Assembly: GCA_002300355.1 (NCBI GenBank)
Contig: NSGV01000001.1
Span: 3,534,001 to 3,598,000 of the forward strand
Length of the DNA: 64,000 nt
Source of the DNA: Streptomyces sp. TLI_235
GTDB taxonomy: Bacteria > Actinomycetota > Actinomycetes > Streptomycetales > Streptomycetaceae
Direction of reading: 5' to 3'
Numbering within the stretch: position 1 is the first letter of the stretch; each line of letters begins with the position of its first letter. Positions 40,648 to 49,687 of this stretch are shown here, one piece after another. Below the pieces are notes generated by a model. It was not told where the DNA came from and made no database searches. It was given only the letters and a program-made list of their open reading frames with translations. The position numbers and the translations under genes were made by a program.

Positions 40648-41457
40648 TCAGGCGGCCGGGAAGCGCTTCTCGAAGGCCGCCCGGTTCGCCGACACCGGCG
40701 AGCGGTCCCAGACCGCGAAGACCACCTTGGTGAAGGCACCGCCGCGGGCGTCCAGGGCGGAGGCGAAGGCGTCCGCCACCACCGCCGGGTCGTTGCGGAA
40801 CACCCCGCAGCCCCAGGCCCCCAGGACCAGCTCGCGGACGCCGTGCCGGGCCGCCACGGCGAGCACCCGCCCGGCCCGCTCGGCGAGCACCCCGGCGACG
40901 TCCACCGGCCGGCCAGCGGAACGCAGCGCCAGCTGGCCGGCGTTGGGCGCGGGCGAGGTGAGGAACGACAGCGGGTAGGGCTCCGCCAGCAGCCCGCCCG
41001 GCCCACGGATCACCGGGACGGCGGGCGACCAGATCACCCGGTGGCTGTACCGCAGGTCGTCGGAGGCCCGGTGCGCCGCGTAGTAGTCGGGGGCCTCCAG
41101 CAGGCAGCGGTACAGCAGCGCACTGCGGCAGAGGTCCTCCTCCTGGGCCTTGGCACCGCGCAGGTAGCCGCCGCCCGGGTTGCGCGCCGAGGCGAAGTTC
41201 AGCACCGCGACGTGCTCGCCGCCCTCCGCCGCCAGCCGCGCACCGGCCTGGATGCTGCCCTCCGCCGTGACCTCGACCGCCCCCGTGAAGGGCCCCGCCC
41301 CGGGGCCGGGCACCTCGTCCGGCCCGTACGAGACCGTCCCCGCCCGGGCCGCGGCCAGCATCGACCCGATATCCACCGCCGCAACCCCGTGCGCCCGGTA
41401 GCTCCCCCGCTCGGCGATCTCCTCGTTCTCGACCGCCACCTGATGCATTCGACTCAT
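40648..41457 (-). CDS. Bacterial PARG-like macrodomain protein (TIGR02452 family)
   Basis: 269 residues. The poly(ADP-ribose) glycohydrolase signature is complete: NFASARNPGGGYLRGAKAQEEDLCR, i.e. GGG-x6-QEE, with the catalytic Glu pair. Further family marks are YSHRVIWSPAVPVIR and LVLGAWGCGVFRNDP. It should remove ADP-ribose from proteins or nucleic acids in the cytosol. An inverted repeat 42 nt before the ATG suggests single-gene regulation. No ADP-ribosyltransferase is adjacent. Confidence 0.92.
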   Translation of the reverse strand: MSRMHQVAVENEEIAERGSYRAHGVAAVDIGSMLAAARAGTVSYGPDEVPGPGAGPFTGAVEVTAEGSIQAGARLAAEGGEHVAVLNFASARNPGGGYLRGAKAQEEDLCRSALLYRCLLEAPDYYAAHRASDDLRYSHRVIWSPAVPVIRGPGGLLAEPYPLSFLTSPAPNAGQLALRSAGRPVDVAGVLAERAGRVLAVAARHGVRELVLGAWGCGVFRNDPAVVADAFASALDARGGAFTKVVFAVWDRSPVSANRAAFEKRFPAA

Positions 41458-41498
41458 GACGACGACGCTACGCGCCGCACCGTCCCGCCCGCCACCGA

Positions 41499-41519
41499 TT
41501 ATTCTCACTCCGAGAACAA
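41499..41519. promoter_or_regulatory. Operator-like inverted repeat before the PARG-like gene
   Basis: TTATTCTC (41499-41506) - ACTCC - GAGAACAA (41512-41519), with 7 of 8 bases inverted. It is an AT-rich island in an otherwise GC-rich gap and overlaps the probable promoter of the gene starting at 41457. Confidence 0.6.
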
Positions 41520-41551
41520 CGGCCGGAATTGTGTCCGGGCGAGAACGCGGA

Positions 41552-41583
41552 CGGGCCCGCCCCACCGAAGTGGAGCGGGCCCG
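41552..41583 (-). terminator. Terminator of the large secreted protein, UUCG tetraloop
   Basis: On the minus strand CGGGCCCGCTCCAC-TTCG-GTGGGGCGGGCCCG forms a 14-bp stem (one G-T pair) closed by C-UUCG-G, 14 nt after the stop. The 40 nt 41544-41583 are identical to 46127-46166. Confidence 0.9.
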
Positions 41584-41597
41584 CCGTCGTACCGGAC

Positions 41598-44500
41598 TCA
41601 GCCGAACACACCGACCCGGTCGACGATCACGTGCACCGGTCCCGCGCCTCCGTTGAACAGGCTGACCTTGCCGTCGGCGCCGACCGGCACCACGACCTGG
41701 TTGGCCACCACCTGGTCCTTGACCCAGTTCAGGTTGGACGCGGTGGGCCGCGGTGCGCCCGACGGCCAGGCCGTCAGGTAGCCGTCCGACGCGGGGTTCG
41801 CCACGGTCACGTTGAGCACGACCGCCTTCGCCCCGGCCGCCGGGGTTCCCGAGAGGTCGATCTGGAGCAGCCCCTGCGGGGCGACCGGCGCGCCGGAGCC
41901 CTGCCGGGTGTCGGTCAGACGGACGGGGCCCGCGCTGAGGTAGAGCGAACCGGAGGCCGCGCCGCTGTAGTACCCGGCCACATCGGCGACCAGGTGGGTG
42001 CCGCCCGGCCCGCCGTTGAACAGGCTGACCGTGCCGTCCGCGCCGAGCGGGACGACCACCATGTTGGCCGTGGTCTGCTGGGCCGCCCAGTTGAGGTTGG
42101 ACGCCACCGGGCGGGCGGTACCGGTCGGCCAGGCCGTCAGGAAGCCCGGGGAGGCCGTCCCGGTGACCGTCACGTTGAGGGCGACGGCCGAGGCGCCCGC
42201 GGCCGGGACCCCGCCGCGGCCGGCGACCTGGAGCCGCACGGTCTCGCCGCCCGCCACCGCGGCCGTCCCCGGACGGCCGTTGCCCGTGCGGGTGTCCAGC
42301 AGCCGCTCGGGACCGACCGGCGTGAATGCGGAGCCCGGCACGGTCTTCGTGTGGTAGCCGAGGACGTCGGCGACCAGCTGGGCCGAGCCGGAGCTGCCCA
42401 CGTACAGGCTGACCCTGCCGTCCGCGCCGAGCGGCACGGTGACCAGGTTCGGCACGGTCCGTCCGGCCGTCCAGTTCAGCGAGGACGCGGTGGGCCGGGC
42501 CTGGCCGGCCGGCCAGGCCGTCAGGAACCCGGGCCCCGCCGGGTCCGTGACGGTGACGTTCAGCACCACCGACTCGGCCCCGCCGGCCGGGACGCCGCCA
42601 CGGCCGGCGACCTGCAGGTCGACCGTCTGGCCGCCCGGGACCGGCCCGTTGCCGGCACGCCCCAGCGCGGACCGGGTGTCGAGCAGCCGGGCGGGCTGCA
42701 GCGGGTTGAAGGCCGCTCCCGTCCCGCCGGCGGGCTCGGCCGGGCCGCAGGTGCCGTTGGTGCAGGTGGCGGTGACCCGGTAGTCGACCGAGGTGTCGCC
42801 GGGGCGCAGCGAGAGCACCAGCAGCGCGGTGGGCCCGGCCCCGTACGGGACGTTGCAGTCGGTGTAGAAGCCCTCGCTGCCCTGGAAGTCGATGCAGTAG
42901 TCGGCACCGTCCGTGCCGTACAGGTGCGCCTTGGGCGCGGCCGTGCCCTGCGGGGCGTAGGCGCCGGTGATCCGGAACCGGTCGAACTGCTTGACCGGCA
43001 CGGAGGCGCAGACCGCGGCCCGGTCCCGGGTCAGGGTGCCGGTCAGCGGGCCGAAGCCGGTGGCGGCCGTCGGGGTGCGCAGGCACTCGGACGGGAACCC
43101 GTCGGCGGTGGAGAGCCGCCAGGTGTCCAGCCGGTACTCGACGGGCGTCCCGGTGTAGTCGTACGCGGTGAGGACGGCCTGGTAGCCGGCCGAACCGCTC
43201 ACCAGGCACTCCCGGTTGACCACGGAGCAGACCGTACGTCCGGTTGCGTCGGTCACCACCAGCAGCACCTTGCCGGGGCTGTTGCCGGTGGAGATCGACA
43301 GCCGGTCGCCGGCCGCCGCCGGGATCCTCGCGCAGTTCGCGGCGAGGGCGGCGGTGAGCCGGCCCTGCAGCGGGGCGCCGCCGACCGTCGTCGAGCTCAC
43401 GCCGGTGCACGGCGCGGTGCCGGTGATGTCGCGGCGGACGACCTCGAAGTCGTGCTCGGTGCCGTCGCCGATCAGCAGCACCGTGTACGCCTTGCCCGTC
43501 GCGAAGGAGCAGGTCGTGGTCGAGGAGCTGAACGCGTAGCTCTGGCAGACCTGCGTGCCCGCCGGGTCGTACACGTGGAACTCGCCGGGCAGCACCTGGG
43601 GCGCCGTGGCGGGCTTCGGGTTGTAGTCGTAGTCCAGCTGCTCGGAGGCGGCGTGGCCGTTCGCCGGAACGGCAAGGCAGCGGACGGGCGCCGTGGCGGT
43701 CAGCTTGACCGCGGTGCCTGGCTTGCCGTCGTACCGGTCCGCGGGGAAGGCCGCGCAACCGGCCGGGGAGTCCGTCCGGGCTACGGTGATCGCGTAGTGG
43801 CCGGCAGCCCCGGCGGAGACCAGCTGGCGGAACGGCGCGGTGCCGGTCAGCGAGCAGGTGCTGCTCCGGTACTGCGTCTGGCACTGCTGGACGCCGGCGG
43901 CGTCGACGATCGTCTGGGTGGGCGGGTTGATCAGGTTGTCGCCGTTCGGGGCGAGCAGGGCGAGCACGGCCCCCTTGGGGCTGGGCAGGGTGTGGCAGTT
44001 GTACTGGCCGTCACCGGTCAGGTCGCCCTCGGCCCGGGCACCGGTCAGGCCGGCGTCGTTGCCCGACACGCAGCCCCTGGTCTCGCCGGGCGCGTGGAGG
44101 ACCAGCTTCGACTCCCCGGTGTACGGGTCGTGCGGGGCGCCGAACAGGGCGGTGTAGGAGCCGGCGGCCGGAAGGTCGCAGACCGGGCCCCCGGTGCAGA
44201 CCCGGGTGCCGTCCCGCTTGTAGACGGTCACCTGGGCGTTGTCCGCCGCGTGCAGGAGGTGCAGGCCTGCCGTGGTCGCGTCCAGGGTGCGGCAGCGGAC
44301 GGTCGAGCCGGCGGGTGCCGTCCCGTACGGCTGCGAGGCCTCGGTGGGGCAGCCAACCGGGTCGTTCAGCCGGCGGATCTGGAGGGCGTAGTCGCCGGTG
44401 GCGCCGTTCATGCCCGTGGTGAGCATGCGGTACGGCCCCGAGCCGGGCAGCACGCAGCCGTCCTGCGAGTAGTCGCGGACGCAGATCGCCTTGCCGGTGG

Positions 44501-45965
44501 CGTCGGTGATGCTGTTCCAGCTGTTCTCGCCGATGATCCGCTCGCCGGACGCGGCCCGGAACGGCGAGCAGTCGATCTGCAGCCGGGAGCGGACGCTCCC
44601 GGTGACGGCCGGCCGGTCGAAGCCGGTGTCGACCTGCTCCGCGCAGCCGGTGGTGGCGGCCAGGTCGAAGACGGCGACCTGGTAGCGGGTCGGGTCGGCG
44701 TAGCCGCTGGGCTCGACCAGCAGGTGGTAGCTGCCGGCCTTCGGGACACTGCAGCGGGTGAGGCTCTCGTAGCCGTTGCAGACCTGGTTGGCGGCGTTGT
44801 CGTACAGCGCCCAGTGGACGTCCGGCGGGTTGCCGTAGCCGTCGTCGTTGACCACCCGGACACCGAGCAGCCCGGCCGCAGCGGTGACGGTGTGACAGGT
44901 CGCTGCGTACTGGGGGACGGAGCCGTCGGCGTGCGCCGGGTCGGTGTCGCCGAAGACGGCGGTCTTCAGTTCGGGGCAGCCCTGCGGGTCGCTCAACCGG
45001 GTCATCCGCAGGGTGTACTGCGCCTCGTCGGCGTACAGCTCGGAGAACCGCGCGGTGTACGGGCCGGTGCCGGTCAGGGTGCAGGTGGTGGCGTAGTTCG
45101 GGCCGGGCAGGCAGACCGCGGTGCCGTCCCGGTCGCCGATGACGGCCCCGACCTGGCCCGGGTAGTTGCCCTGGCTCGGCCCGGTCACCCGCAGCACCGT
45201 GCCGGAGGGGAGGTCGAACCGGTAGCAGTCACCGGTGGAGCCGTCGGCGAGGTGGCCGGACCGGGCCGGGTCGGCGAACGAGAAGGCCACCGCGGGCAGG
45301 TCGGTGCAGGCACCGGAGAGCCGCGAGTCGACCGCGACGGTGTAGGCCGACGTGCCCCAGTCCGCCGTCACCTTCAGCGTGTACGTGCCGGCCACGTCGG
45401 CCGTGCAGAGGAGCGGCCCGGTGGTCTGGGTGGTGCACTGCACCGCCTCGCCGTCCGCGGTGGACAGCGCGGTGTTGACCGAGGCGGAGGCGTTCGGGTC
45501 CTTGCGCAGCGTCAGCAGGACCGTGTCGCCGGGCTTCTGGGTGGTCAGCGTGTAGGTGTGCGTCTGGCCACCGGTGATACCGGGACAGGCCGTCGGTGTG
45601 CCGAACACCAGGCCGCCGCCGCAGGACGCGGTGTCCTTCGGGGCCTCGGCACCGGTGCGCGGCGTGGAGTGCCCGGTGCTCTTCGGCGCGCCGGCCGACG
45701 GCGACCCGGACGGGCGGGCGGCGGGCACGGAGGTGGCGGGCGCCGGCGTGCCGGGCGTCGCGGCAGGAGCGGACGCGGCGGCGGACGGGCTCGCCGCGGC
45801 GGTCGGCGGCGCGCTGGGCGCGGGCGTCGCGGCGAAGGCGCCGGTGGCCGGCGCGAGCACCGAGAAGGCCACCGCGGGCGCGGCCACGAGCGTGGTGAAC
45901 CACCGGCCGGAAAAGCGGGACAGGGGTCTCCGTCTCCTCCGGCCGGGCATGGATCTGTCGTACAC
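41598..45965 (-). CDS. Very large secreted protein of four-cysteine modules and three RLLDTR modules
   Basis: 1455 residues. A basic N-terminus (PGRRRRRPLSRF) and hydrophobic core ending GAFA form a Sec signal; an Ala/Pro/Ser/Thr linker (about 45-105) follows. Next come about nine modules of 100-120 residues. Each has four Cys: GC...., a (D/N/R/T)C, and a close pair as in VCLPGPNYATTC, VCNGYESLTRC and YCIDFQGSEGFYTDC. The last 365 residues are three beta-rich repeats (RLLDTR or RLTDTR, ...VVLNVTV, ..GFLTAWP.G..RP.AS.LNW, ..VPLGADG.VSL). These repeats occur in actinomycete surface proteins. No catalytic motif seen. An ATG at 45950 is an alternative start. Confidence 0.85.
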   Translation of the reverse strand: MYDRSMPGRRRRRPLSRFSGRWFTTLVAAPAVAFSVLAPATGAFAATPAPSAPPTAAASPSAAASAPAATPGTPAPATSVPAARPSGSPSAGAPKSTGHSTPRTGAEAPKDTASCGGGLVFGTPTACPGITGGQTHTYTLTTQKPGDTVLLTLRKDPNASASVNTALSTADGEAVQCTTQTTGPLLCTADVAGTYTLKVTADWGTSAYTVAVDSRLSGACTDLPAVAFSFADPARSGHLADGSTGDCYRFDLPSGTVLRVTGPSQGNYPGQVGAVIGDRDGTAVCLPGPNYATTCTLTGTGPYTARFSELYADEAQYTLRMTRLSDPQGCPELKTAVFGDTDPAHADGSVPQYAATCHTVTAAAGLLGVRVVNDDGYGNPPDVHWALYDNAANQVCNGYESLTRCSVPKAGSYHLLVEPSGYADPTRYQVAVFDLAATTGCAEQVDTGFDRPAVTGSVRSRLQIDCSPFRAASGERIIGENSWNSITDATGKAICVRDYSQDGCVLPGSGPYRMLTTGMNGATGDYALQIRRLNDPVGCPTEASQPYGTAPAGSTVRCRTLDATTAGLHLLHAADNAQVTVYKRDGTRVCTGGPVCDLPAAGSYTALFGAPHDPYTGESKLVLHAPGETRGCVSGNDAGLTGARAEGDLTGDGQYNCHTLPSPKGAVLALLAPNGDNLINPPTQTIVDAAGVQQCQTQYRSSTCSLTGTAPFRQLVSAGAAGHYAITVARTDSPAGCAAFPADRYDGKPGTAVKLTATAPVRCLAVPANGHAASEQLDYDYNPKPATAPQVLPGEFHVYDPAGTQVCQSYAFSSSTTTCSFATGKAYTVLLIGDGTEHDFEVVRRDITGTAPCTGVSSTTVGGAPLQGRLTAALAANCARIPAAAGDRLSISTGNSPGKVLLVVTDATGRTVCSVVNRECLVSGSAGYQAVLTAYDYTGTPVEYRLDTWRLSTADGFPSECLRTPTAATGFGPLTGTLTRDRAAVCASVPVKQFDRFRITGAYAPQGTAAPKAHLYGTDGADYCIDFQGSEGFYTDCNVPYGAGPTALLVLSLRPGDTSVDYRVTATCTNGTCGPAEPAGGTGAAFNPLQPARLLDTRSALGRAGNGPVPGGQTVDLQVAGRGGVPAGGAESVVLNVTVTDPAGPGFLTAWPAGQARPTASSLNWTAGRTVPNLVTVPLGADGRVSLYVGSSGSAQLVADVLGYHTKTVPGSAFTPVGPERLLDTRTGNGRPGTAAVAGGETVRLQVAGRGGVPAAGASAVALNVTVTGTASPGFLTAWPTGTARPVASNLNWAAQQTTANMVVVPLGADGTVSLFNGGPGGTHLVADVAGYYSGAASGSLYLSAGPVRLTDTRQGSGAPVAPQGLLQIDLSGTPAAGAKAVVLNVTVANPASDGYLTAWPSGAPRPTASNLNWVKDQVVANQVVVPVGADGKVSLFNGGAGPVHVIVDRVGVFG

Positions 45966-46134
45966 AGAACCCCCCGGACGTGCACCGCCTACGCCGGCTC
46001 ACCCTCCGGCGGCTGGGTGGTGCGTATGAGTATTCGATGAAAAGCCGTCGGAGGCTACCACCCCGGCGCGACGGCGGTTCGACCTTTTCTTCGCACACCC
46101 CGCTTCGCCCCGCGCGGCCTCCGGAAAACGCGGA

Positions 46135-46166
46135 CGGGCCCGCCCCACCGAAGTGGAGCGGGCCCG
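46135..46166 (-). terminator. Terminator of the DEAD-box helicase, UUCG tetraloop
   Basis: Same 14-bp UUCG hairpin as at 41552, here 20 nt after the helicase stop and followed by TCCGCGTTTTCC on the minus strand. The remaining gap 45966-46126 holds the 5' side of the secreted protein gene and no gene. Confidence 0.9.
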
Positions 46167-46186
46167 TACCGGAGCCTGTCGGGGCG

Positions 46187-48409
46187 TCAGTTCTTCCAGC
46201 GCGGCTTGCGGTCGTCGCGGTTGAAGCCGCCACGCTCGCCACGGTCACGGTCACCGAAGGAACGGCCACCACGGTCGTCACGGCCGAAGCCCTGCGGGCG
46301 GCCACCGGAGCGGTGGTCGTCGCGGCGGGCGAACGGACGGTTGTTGCCCCGGTCGCGGTCACCGAAGGCCGGGCGGTCGCCGAAGGAGCGGGCCGGACGG
46401 TCACCGAAGGGACGGCCACCACGGTCGTCGCGGTTGAAGCCACCGCGCTCGCCACGGTCACGGTCACCGAAGGAACGGCCACCACGGTCGTCACGGTTGA
46501 AGCCGCCACGCTCGCCACGGTCACGGTCACCGAAGGGACGGCCACCACGGTCGTCGCGGTTGAAGCCGCCACGCTCGCCACGGTCTCGGTCACCGAAGGA
46601 ACGGCCACCACGGTCGTCGCGGTTGAAGGGACGGCCACCACGGTCGTCGCGGTTGAAGCCACCGCGCTCGCCACGGTCACGGTCACCGAAGGAACGGCCA
46701 CCACGGTCGTCACGGTCACGGTCGCGGCCGAAGGACGGACGCTCGCGGTCACGGCCGAAGGAGGGCCGCTCGCGGTCGCGGTCGCGGTTGAACGCGGGGC
46801 GCTCGGTGCGCGCCTCGCGGTAGGACGGGGCGCGGTCGGCCTCGGCCGCCGGGGCCGGGATCTCGACGGCGGGCGCCTCGGCGGCGACGACGGTCTCGCC
46901 GGCCTCCTCGGCGGGCTCGTCCTCGATGCCCAGGGCGGCCCGCTCGCGCGCCGCGCGGGCGGTGAGACGGTCGGCCTCCTCACGCAGCTCGGTGGCGCGG
47001 CGCTGCGCGCGCTCCAGCTGGCGGGTCATGTCGGCGACCTCGCGCTCGGCGGCACCGGCGATGCCGGCGGCGGACTCGGCCTGCACCTCGACGAGCGAGC
47101 GGGCGCCGGTGATCCGGGCCACCTCGGCGTCGAAGGCGTGGTCGAGGATGTGGCGGGAGGCGTCGACGCCGGCGTCCTCCATCAGGCGGAAGACGGTGCG
47201 GCGCTGGTGCGGCAGCACCAGGGTGACGACGGTGCCGGAGCGGCCGGCGCGGGCGGTGCGGCCCGAGCGGTGCAGGTAGTCCTTGTGGTCGCCGGCCGGG
47301 TCGACGTTCAGCACCAGGTCGATGCCGTCGACGTGGATGCCGCGGGCGGCGACGTCGGTGGCGACGACGACGTTGACGTAGCCGTCCTTGAAGTCGCCGA
47401 GGACGCGGGTACGGGCGCCCTGGGTCATGCCGCCGTGCAGGGCGTCCGCCTTCACGCCGGCCTCGACCAGCTGCTCGGCGACGCGGTCGGCGCCCATCTG
47501 GGTGCGGACGAAGATGATGGTGCGGCCCTTGCGGGCGGCGATCGCGTTGGTGATCGGCGCCTTGTCCTTGGGCTTCACCACGAGGATGTGGTGGGTCATG
47601 GTGGTGACGGCGCCGGCGGACGGGTCGACCTCGTGGGTGACCGGGTTGTTCAGGTACCGCTTGACCAGGGTGTCGATCTCGTTCTCCAGGGTGGCGGAGA
47701 ACAGCAGGCGCTGGCCGCCGGCCGGCACCAGGTCGAGGATCTCGGTGACCTCGGGCAGGAAGCCCATGTCGGCCATCTGGTCGGCCTCGTCGAGGACGGC
47801 GATGCGGACGTCGTCCATCTTGGCGGAGCCGCGGTTGATCAGGTCGCGCAGGCGGCCCGGGGTGGCGACGAGGACGTCGACGCCGCGCTCCAGGGCGTAG
47901 ATCTGGTTGGACATCGAGGTGCCGCCGCAGACCACCTTGAGCTTGAGGCCGAGCACCGAGCCGAAGGGCTCCAGGGCGTCGGCGACCTGCATGGCGAGCT
48001 CGCGGGTCGGCACCAGGATCAGGCCGCGGGGGTGCTTGGCGCGGGTGCGCTCGCCGTCGGCGAGGCGGGTCAGCAGCGGCAGGCCGAAGCTGAGGGTCTT
48101 GCCGGAGCCGGTGCGGCCGCGGCCCAGCACGTCCTTGCCGGCCAGGGCGTCCGGGATGGTCGCGGCCTGGATCGGGAACGGCGTGGTGACGTCGCGCTTG
48201 GCGAGGGCGCGGACGACCTCGTCCGGCAGGCCCAGGTCACCGAAGGTGAGGGTGGGCTCGTCGACCGCGGTGTCGGTGTCCGCGGCGTCGGTGTCGGTGT
48301 TCGCCTCGGCGGGCTCGACGGTGTCGAGCAGCTCGGCGGTGTCGGTGGTGTCGGCGGCGTCGAGACCGTTCGCGGGCATGGCGAAGCGGGCGTCGTCAAC
48401 GAGAGACAT
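46187..48409 (-). CDS. DEAD-box RNA helicase with long repetitive Arg/Gly/Asp tail
   Basis: 740 residues. Q-motif region F56...PIQ81, Walker A GRTGSGKT (98-105), PTRELA, TPGRL, DEAD (about 205), SAT and HRSGRTARAG: a complete DEAD-box core to about residue 425. A coiled-coil segment (about 450-505) follows, then a tail of near-identical 21-residue units (DDRGGRSFGDRDRGERGGFN). The type is the CsdA/RhlE-like helicases used in cold-shock, ribosome assembly and RNA decay. ATG 48409 has GGAAGG 6 nt upstream; the 198-nt gap upstream carries GGCGCC inverted repeats but no clear promoter. Confidence 0.95.
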   Translation of the reverse strand: MSLVDDARFAMPANGLDAADTTDTAELLDTVEPAEANTDTDAADTDTAVDEPTLTFGDLGLPDEVVRALAKRDVTTPFPIQAATIPDALAGKDVLGRGRTGSGKTLSFGLPLLTRLADGERTRAKHPRGLILVPTRELAMQVADALEPFGSVLGLKLKVVCGGTSMSNQIYALERGVDVLVATPGRLRDLINRGSAKMDDVRIAVLDEADQMADMGFLPEVTEILDLVPAGGQRLLFSATLENEIDTLVKRYLNNPVTHEVDPSAGAVTTMTHHILVVKPKDKAPITNAIAARKGRTIIFVRTQMGADRVAEQLVEAGVKADALHGGMTQGARTRVLGDFKDGYVNVVVATDVAARGIHVDGIDLVLNVDPAGDHKDYLHRSGRTARAGRSGTVVTLVLPHQRRTVFRLMEDAGVDASRHILDHAFDAEVARITGARSLVEVQAESAAGIAGAAEREVADMTRQLERAQRRATELREEADRLTARAARERAALGIEDEPAEEAGETVVAAEAPAVEIPAPAAEADRAPSYREARTERPAFNRDRDRERPSFGRDRERPSFGRDRDRDDRGGRSFGDRDRGERGGFNRDDRGGRPFNRDDRGGRSFGDRDRGERGGFNRDDRGGRPFGDRDRGERGGFNRDDRGGRSFGDRDRGERGGFNRDDRGGRPFGDRPARSFGDRPAFGDRDRGNNRPFARRDDHRSGGRPQGFGRDDRGGRSFGDRDRGERGGFNRDDRKPRWKN
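46203..46730. repeat. 63-bp tandem repeat encoding the helicase tail
   Basis: Five full copies and several shortened ones of a 63-bp unit, read in the minus frame as DDRGGR(S/P)FGDRDRGERGGFN. Copies differ by single bases and by S/P swaps, so recent unequal crossing-over and length polymorphism between strains are expected. Confidence 0.9.
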
Positions 48410-48607
48410 GCAAAACCTTCCGGAAGTGGCACGCGCCAAAGTCCGGGGTTCTGTTACACAACCGCCTCTATGCGGTCAGCCACGGATCGCCGGAACGCGC
48501 CAAGGGCGCCATTTCAGAGAATCAGGGCGCCAGTCAAATGAATCAAACGAACGATCTACCACCATAGAGGAGCCTGGGGATCAGAGGCAAACCTGCTGGC
48601 CAGACCC

Positions 48608-49159
48608 TCAATGATCGGCCGACCCACTACCCGAACCCGAGGAACCGGGGAGGCTCGGCAGTGGATCGGGGTCGGAGGGGCCGGCCGTCGCGCTGCCGGT
48701 GGGCTCCGGGGCGGGTGTCGCCGAGGGGGTGACGCCGGTCGGACCGGGGGTCGGCGGATGCGGCGGCGGGGTCTCCACGCTCCGGTTGGCCGGCAGCGAG
48801 GCGGACGGCACCGGGCTCGACTCGGCGGAGGCCGACGGCCCACCGCCCGGGCCGCTCGGGGCCGCCGAACCGGACGGCTTCGCCCCGGACCGCGCGGCAG
48901 CGGCCGGCAGCACCCCGCCGTGCGAGCCGTGCCCGCCGCCCGTGGAGCGCGCGCCGGGCGCCCCGGAGTCACCCGGCGGGTCGCCCTGCCCGGCCTGCCG
49001 GTCGCTGCCCTGCAGCTCGGCCGAGCCCGACCCCACGGCCATGCAGCCGCTGAGCCCCAGCCCGGCGAGCGCCGCCATCGCGACGCTTGCCACCGCGCGC
49101 CGACGCCTCGCCCCGCCCGGCCACACACCGGCCGTCACCCCGGCCATCACCCCAGCCAT
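48608..49159 (-). CDS. Secreted lipoprotein, Pro/Ser/Gly-rich
   Basis: 183 residues. Basic stretch GGARRRRAV, hydrophobic core, then the lipobox LSGC (AALAGLGLSGC). After the Cys only low-complexity sequence is seen (GSDRQAGQGDPPGDSGAPG, then PPPHPPTPGPTGVTPSATP), so it may be a surface tether or spacer. The start among 49159, 49147 and a GTG upstream is uncertain. It may share a transcript with the helicase only by read-through; the gap to the helicase start is 198 nt. Confidence 0.65.
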   Translation of the reverse strand: MAGVMAGVTAGVWPGGARRRRAVASVAMAALAGLGLSGCMAVGSGSAELQGSDRQAGQGDPPGDSGAPGARSTGGGHGSHGGVLPAAAARSGAKPSGSAAPSGPGGGPSASAESSPVPSASLPANRSVETPPPHPPTPGPTGVTPSATPAPEPTGSATAGPSDPDPLPSLPGSSGSGSGSADH

Positions 49160-49312
49160 CTCCCGAGCCACCTCTCGCGCCGCCCACCCGGGCCCACCGC
49201 CCTCCGGTGCCCAACGCGCGGCAGGGCCCGCCGGACACGGGCGCGCCCCCGTTCGGGGCACCGCCCGGTCCACCCGCCCGTGGGGACGGGCGCCGGAGAC
49301 CGGCCGGGGCCT

Positions 49313-49687
49313 TCAGCCCCAGAACGCGTGCGCCAGCGCCGTCCCCGCGTACGCGGCGCCGAGACCCGCCAGAACGCTGCCCCCGACGTTCGCCAGCGCC
49401 AGGAACCCGGCTCCGCTCTGCGCCAGCCGCAGCGTCTCGTACGAGAACGTGGAGTACGTGGTCAGCGCCCCGCACAGGCCGGTGCCGATCAGCAGCTGGA
49501 GGTCGGAGGAGGCAGCGCCGGCCGCCGCGGCGGCGGTGAGCAGCCCGAGCACCAGGCAGCCGGAGACGTTCACGGCGAACGTGCCCCACGGGAACACCGA
49601 GTCGTGCCGGGACTGCACCGCGCGGTCGGTCAGGTAGCGCAGCGGGGCGCCGACCACCGCGCCGAGGATCACCAGCAGCCAGGTCAC
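49313..49687 (-). CDS. crcB: CrcB/Fluc fluoride channel subunit (first copy)
   Basis: 124 residues with four membrane helices. Fluc motifs: [12 protein letters not shown] at the N-terminus, [17 protein letters not shown] (the N and G of the break helix) and [17 protein letters not shown] (T-T-x-S-T-F of the anion path). Fluc channels are dual-topology dimers exporting F-. The GTG at 49687 overlaps the DUF190 stop (GTGA) with GGAGG upstream. One of two CrcB genes in this cluster. Confidence 0.93.
   Translation of the reverse strand: MTWLLVILGAVVGAPLRYLTDRAVQSRHDSVFPWGTFAVNVSGCLVLGLLTAAAAAGAASSDLQLLIGTGLCGALTTYSTFSYETLRLAQSGAGFLALANVGGSVLAGLGAAYAGTALAHAFWG

Noticed and set aside
41529..46040. 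1503-codon plus-strand frame
   Set aside because: Antisense to the secreted protein, which has a signal peptide, cysteine modules and known repeats on the minus strand.
46203..46730. Possible CRISPR or non-coding repeat array
   Set aside because: The period is 63 bp, in frame with the helicase, and encodes a clear RGG-like protein tail.
45980..48541. An 853-codon plus-strand open frame with VTEGTATTVV repeats
   Set aside because: It lies antisense to the DEAD-box helicase; its repeats are the complement of the helicase 63-bp units and it has no ribosome binding site or domain.
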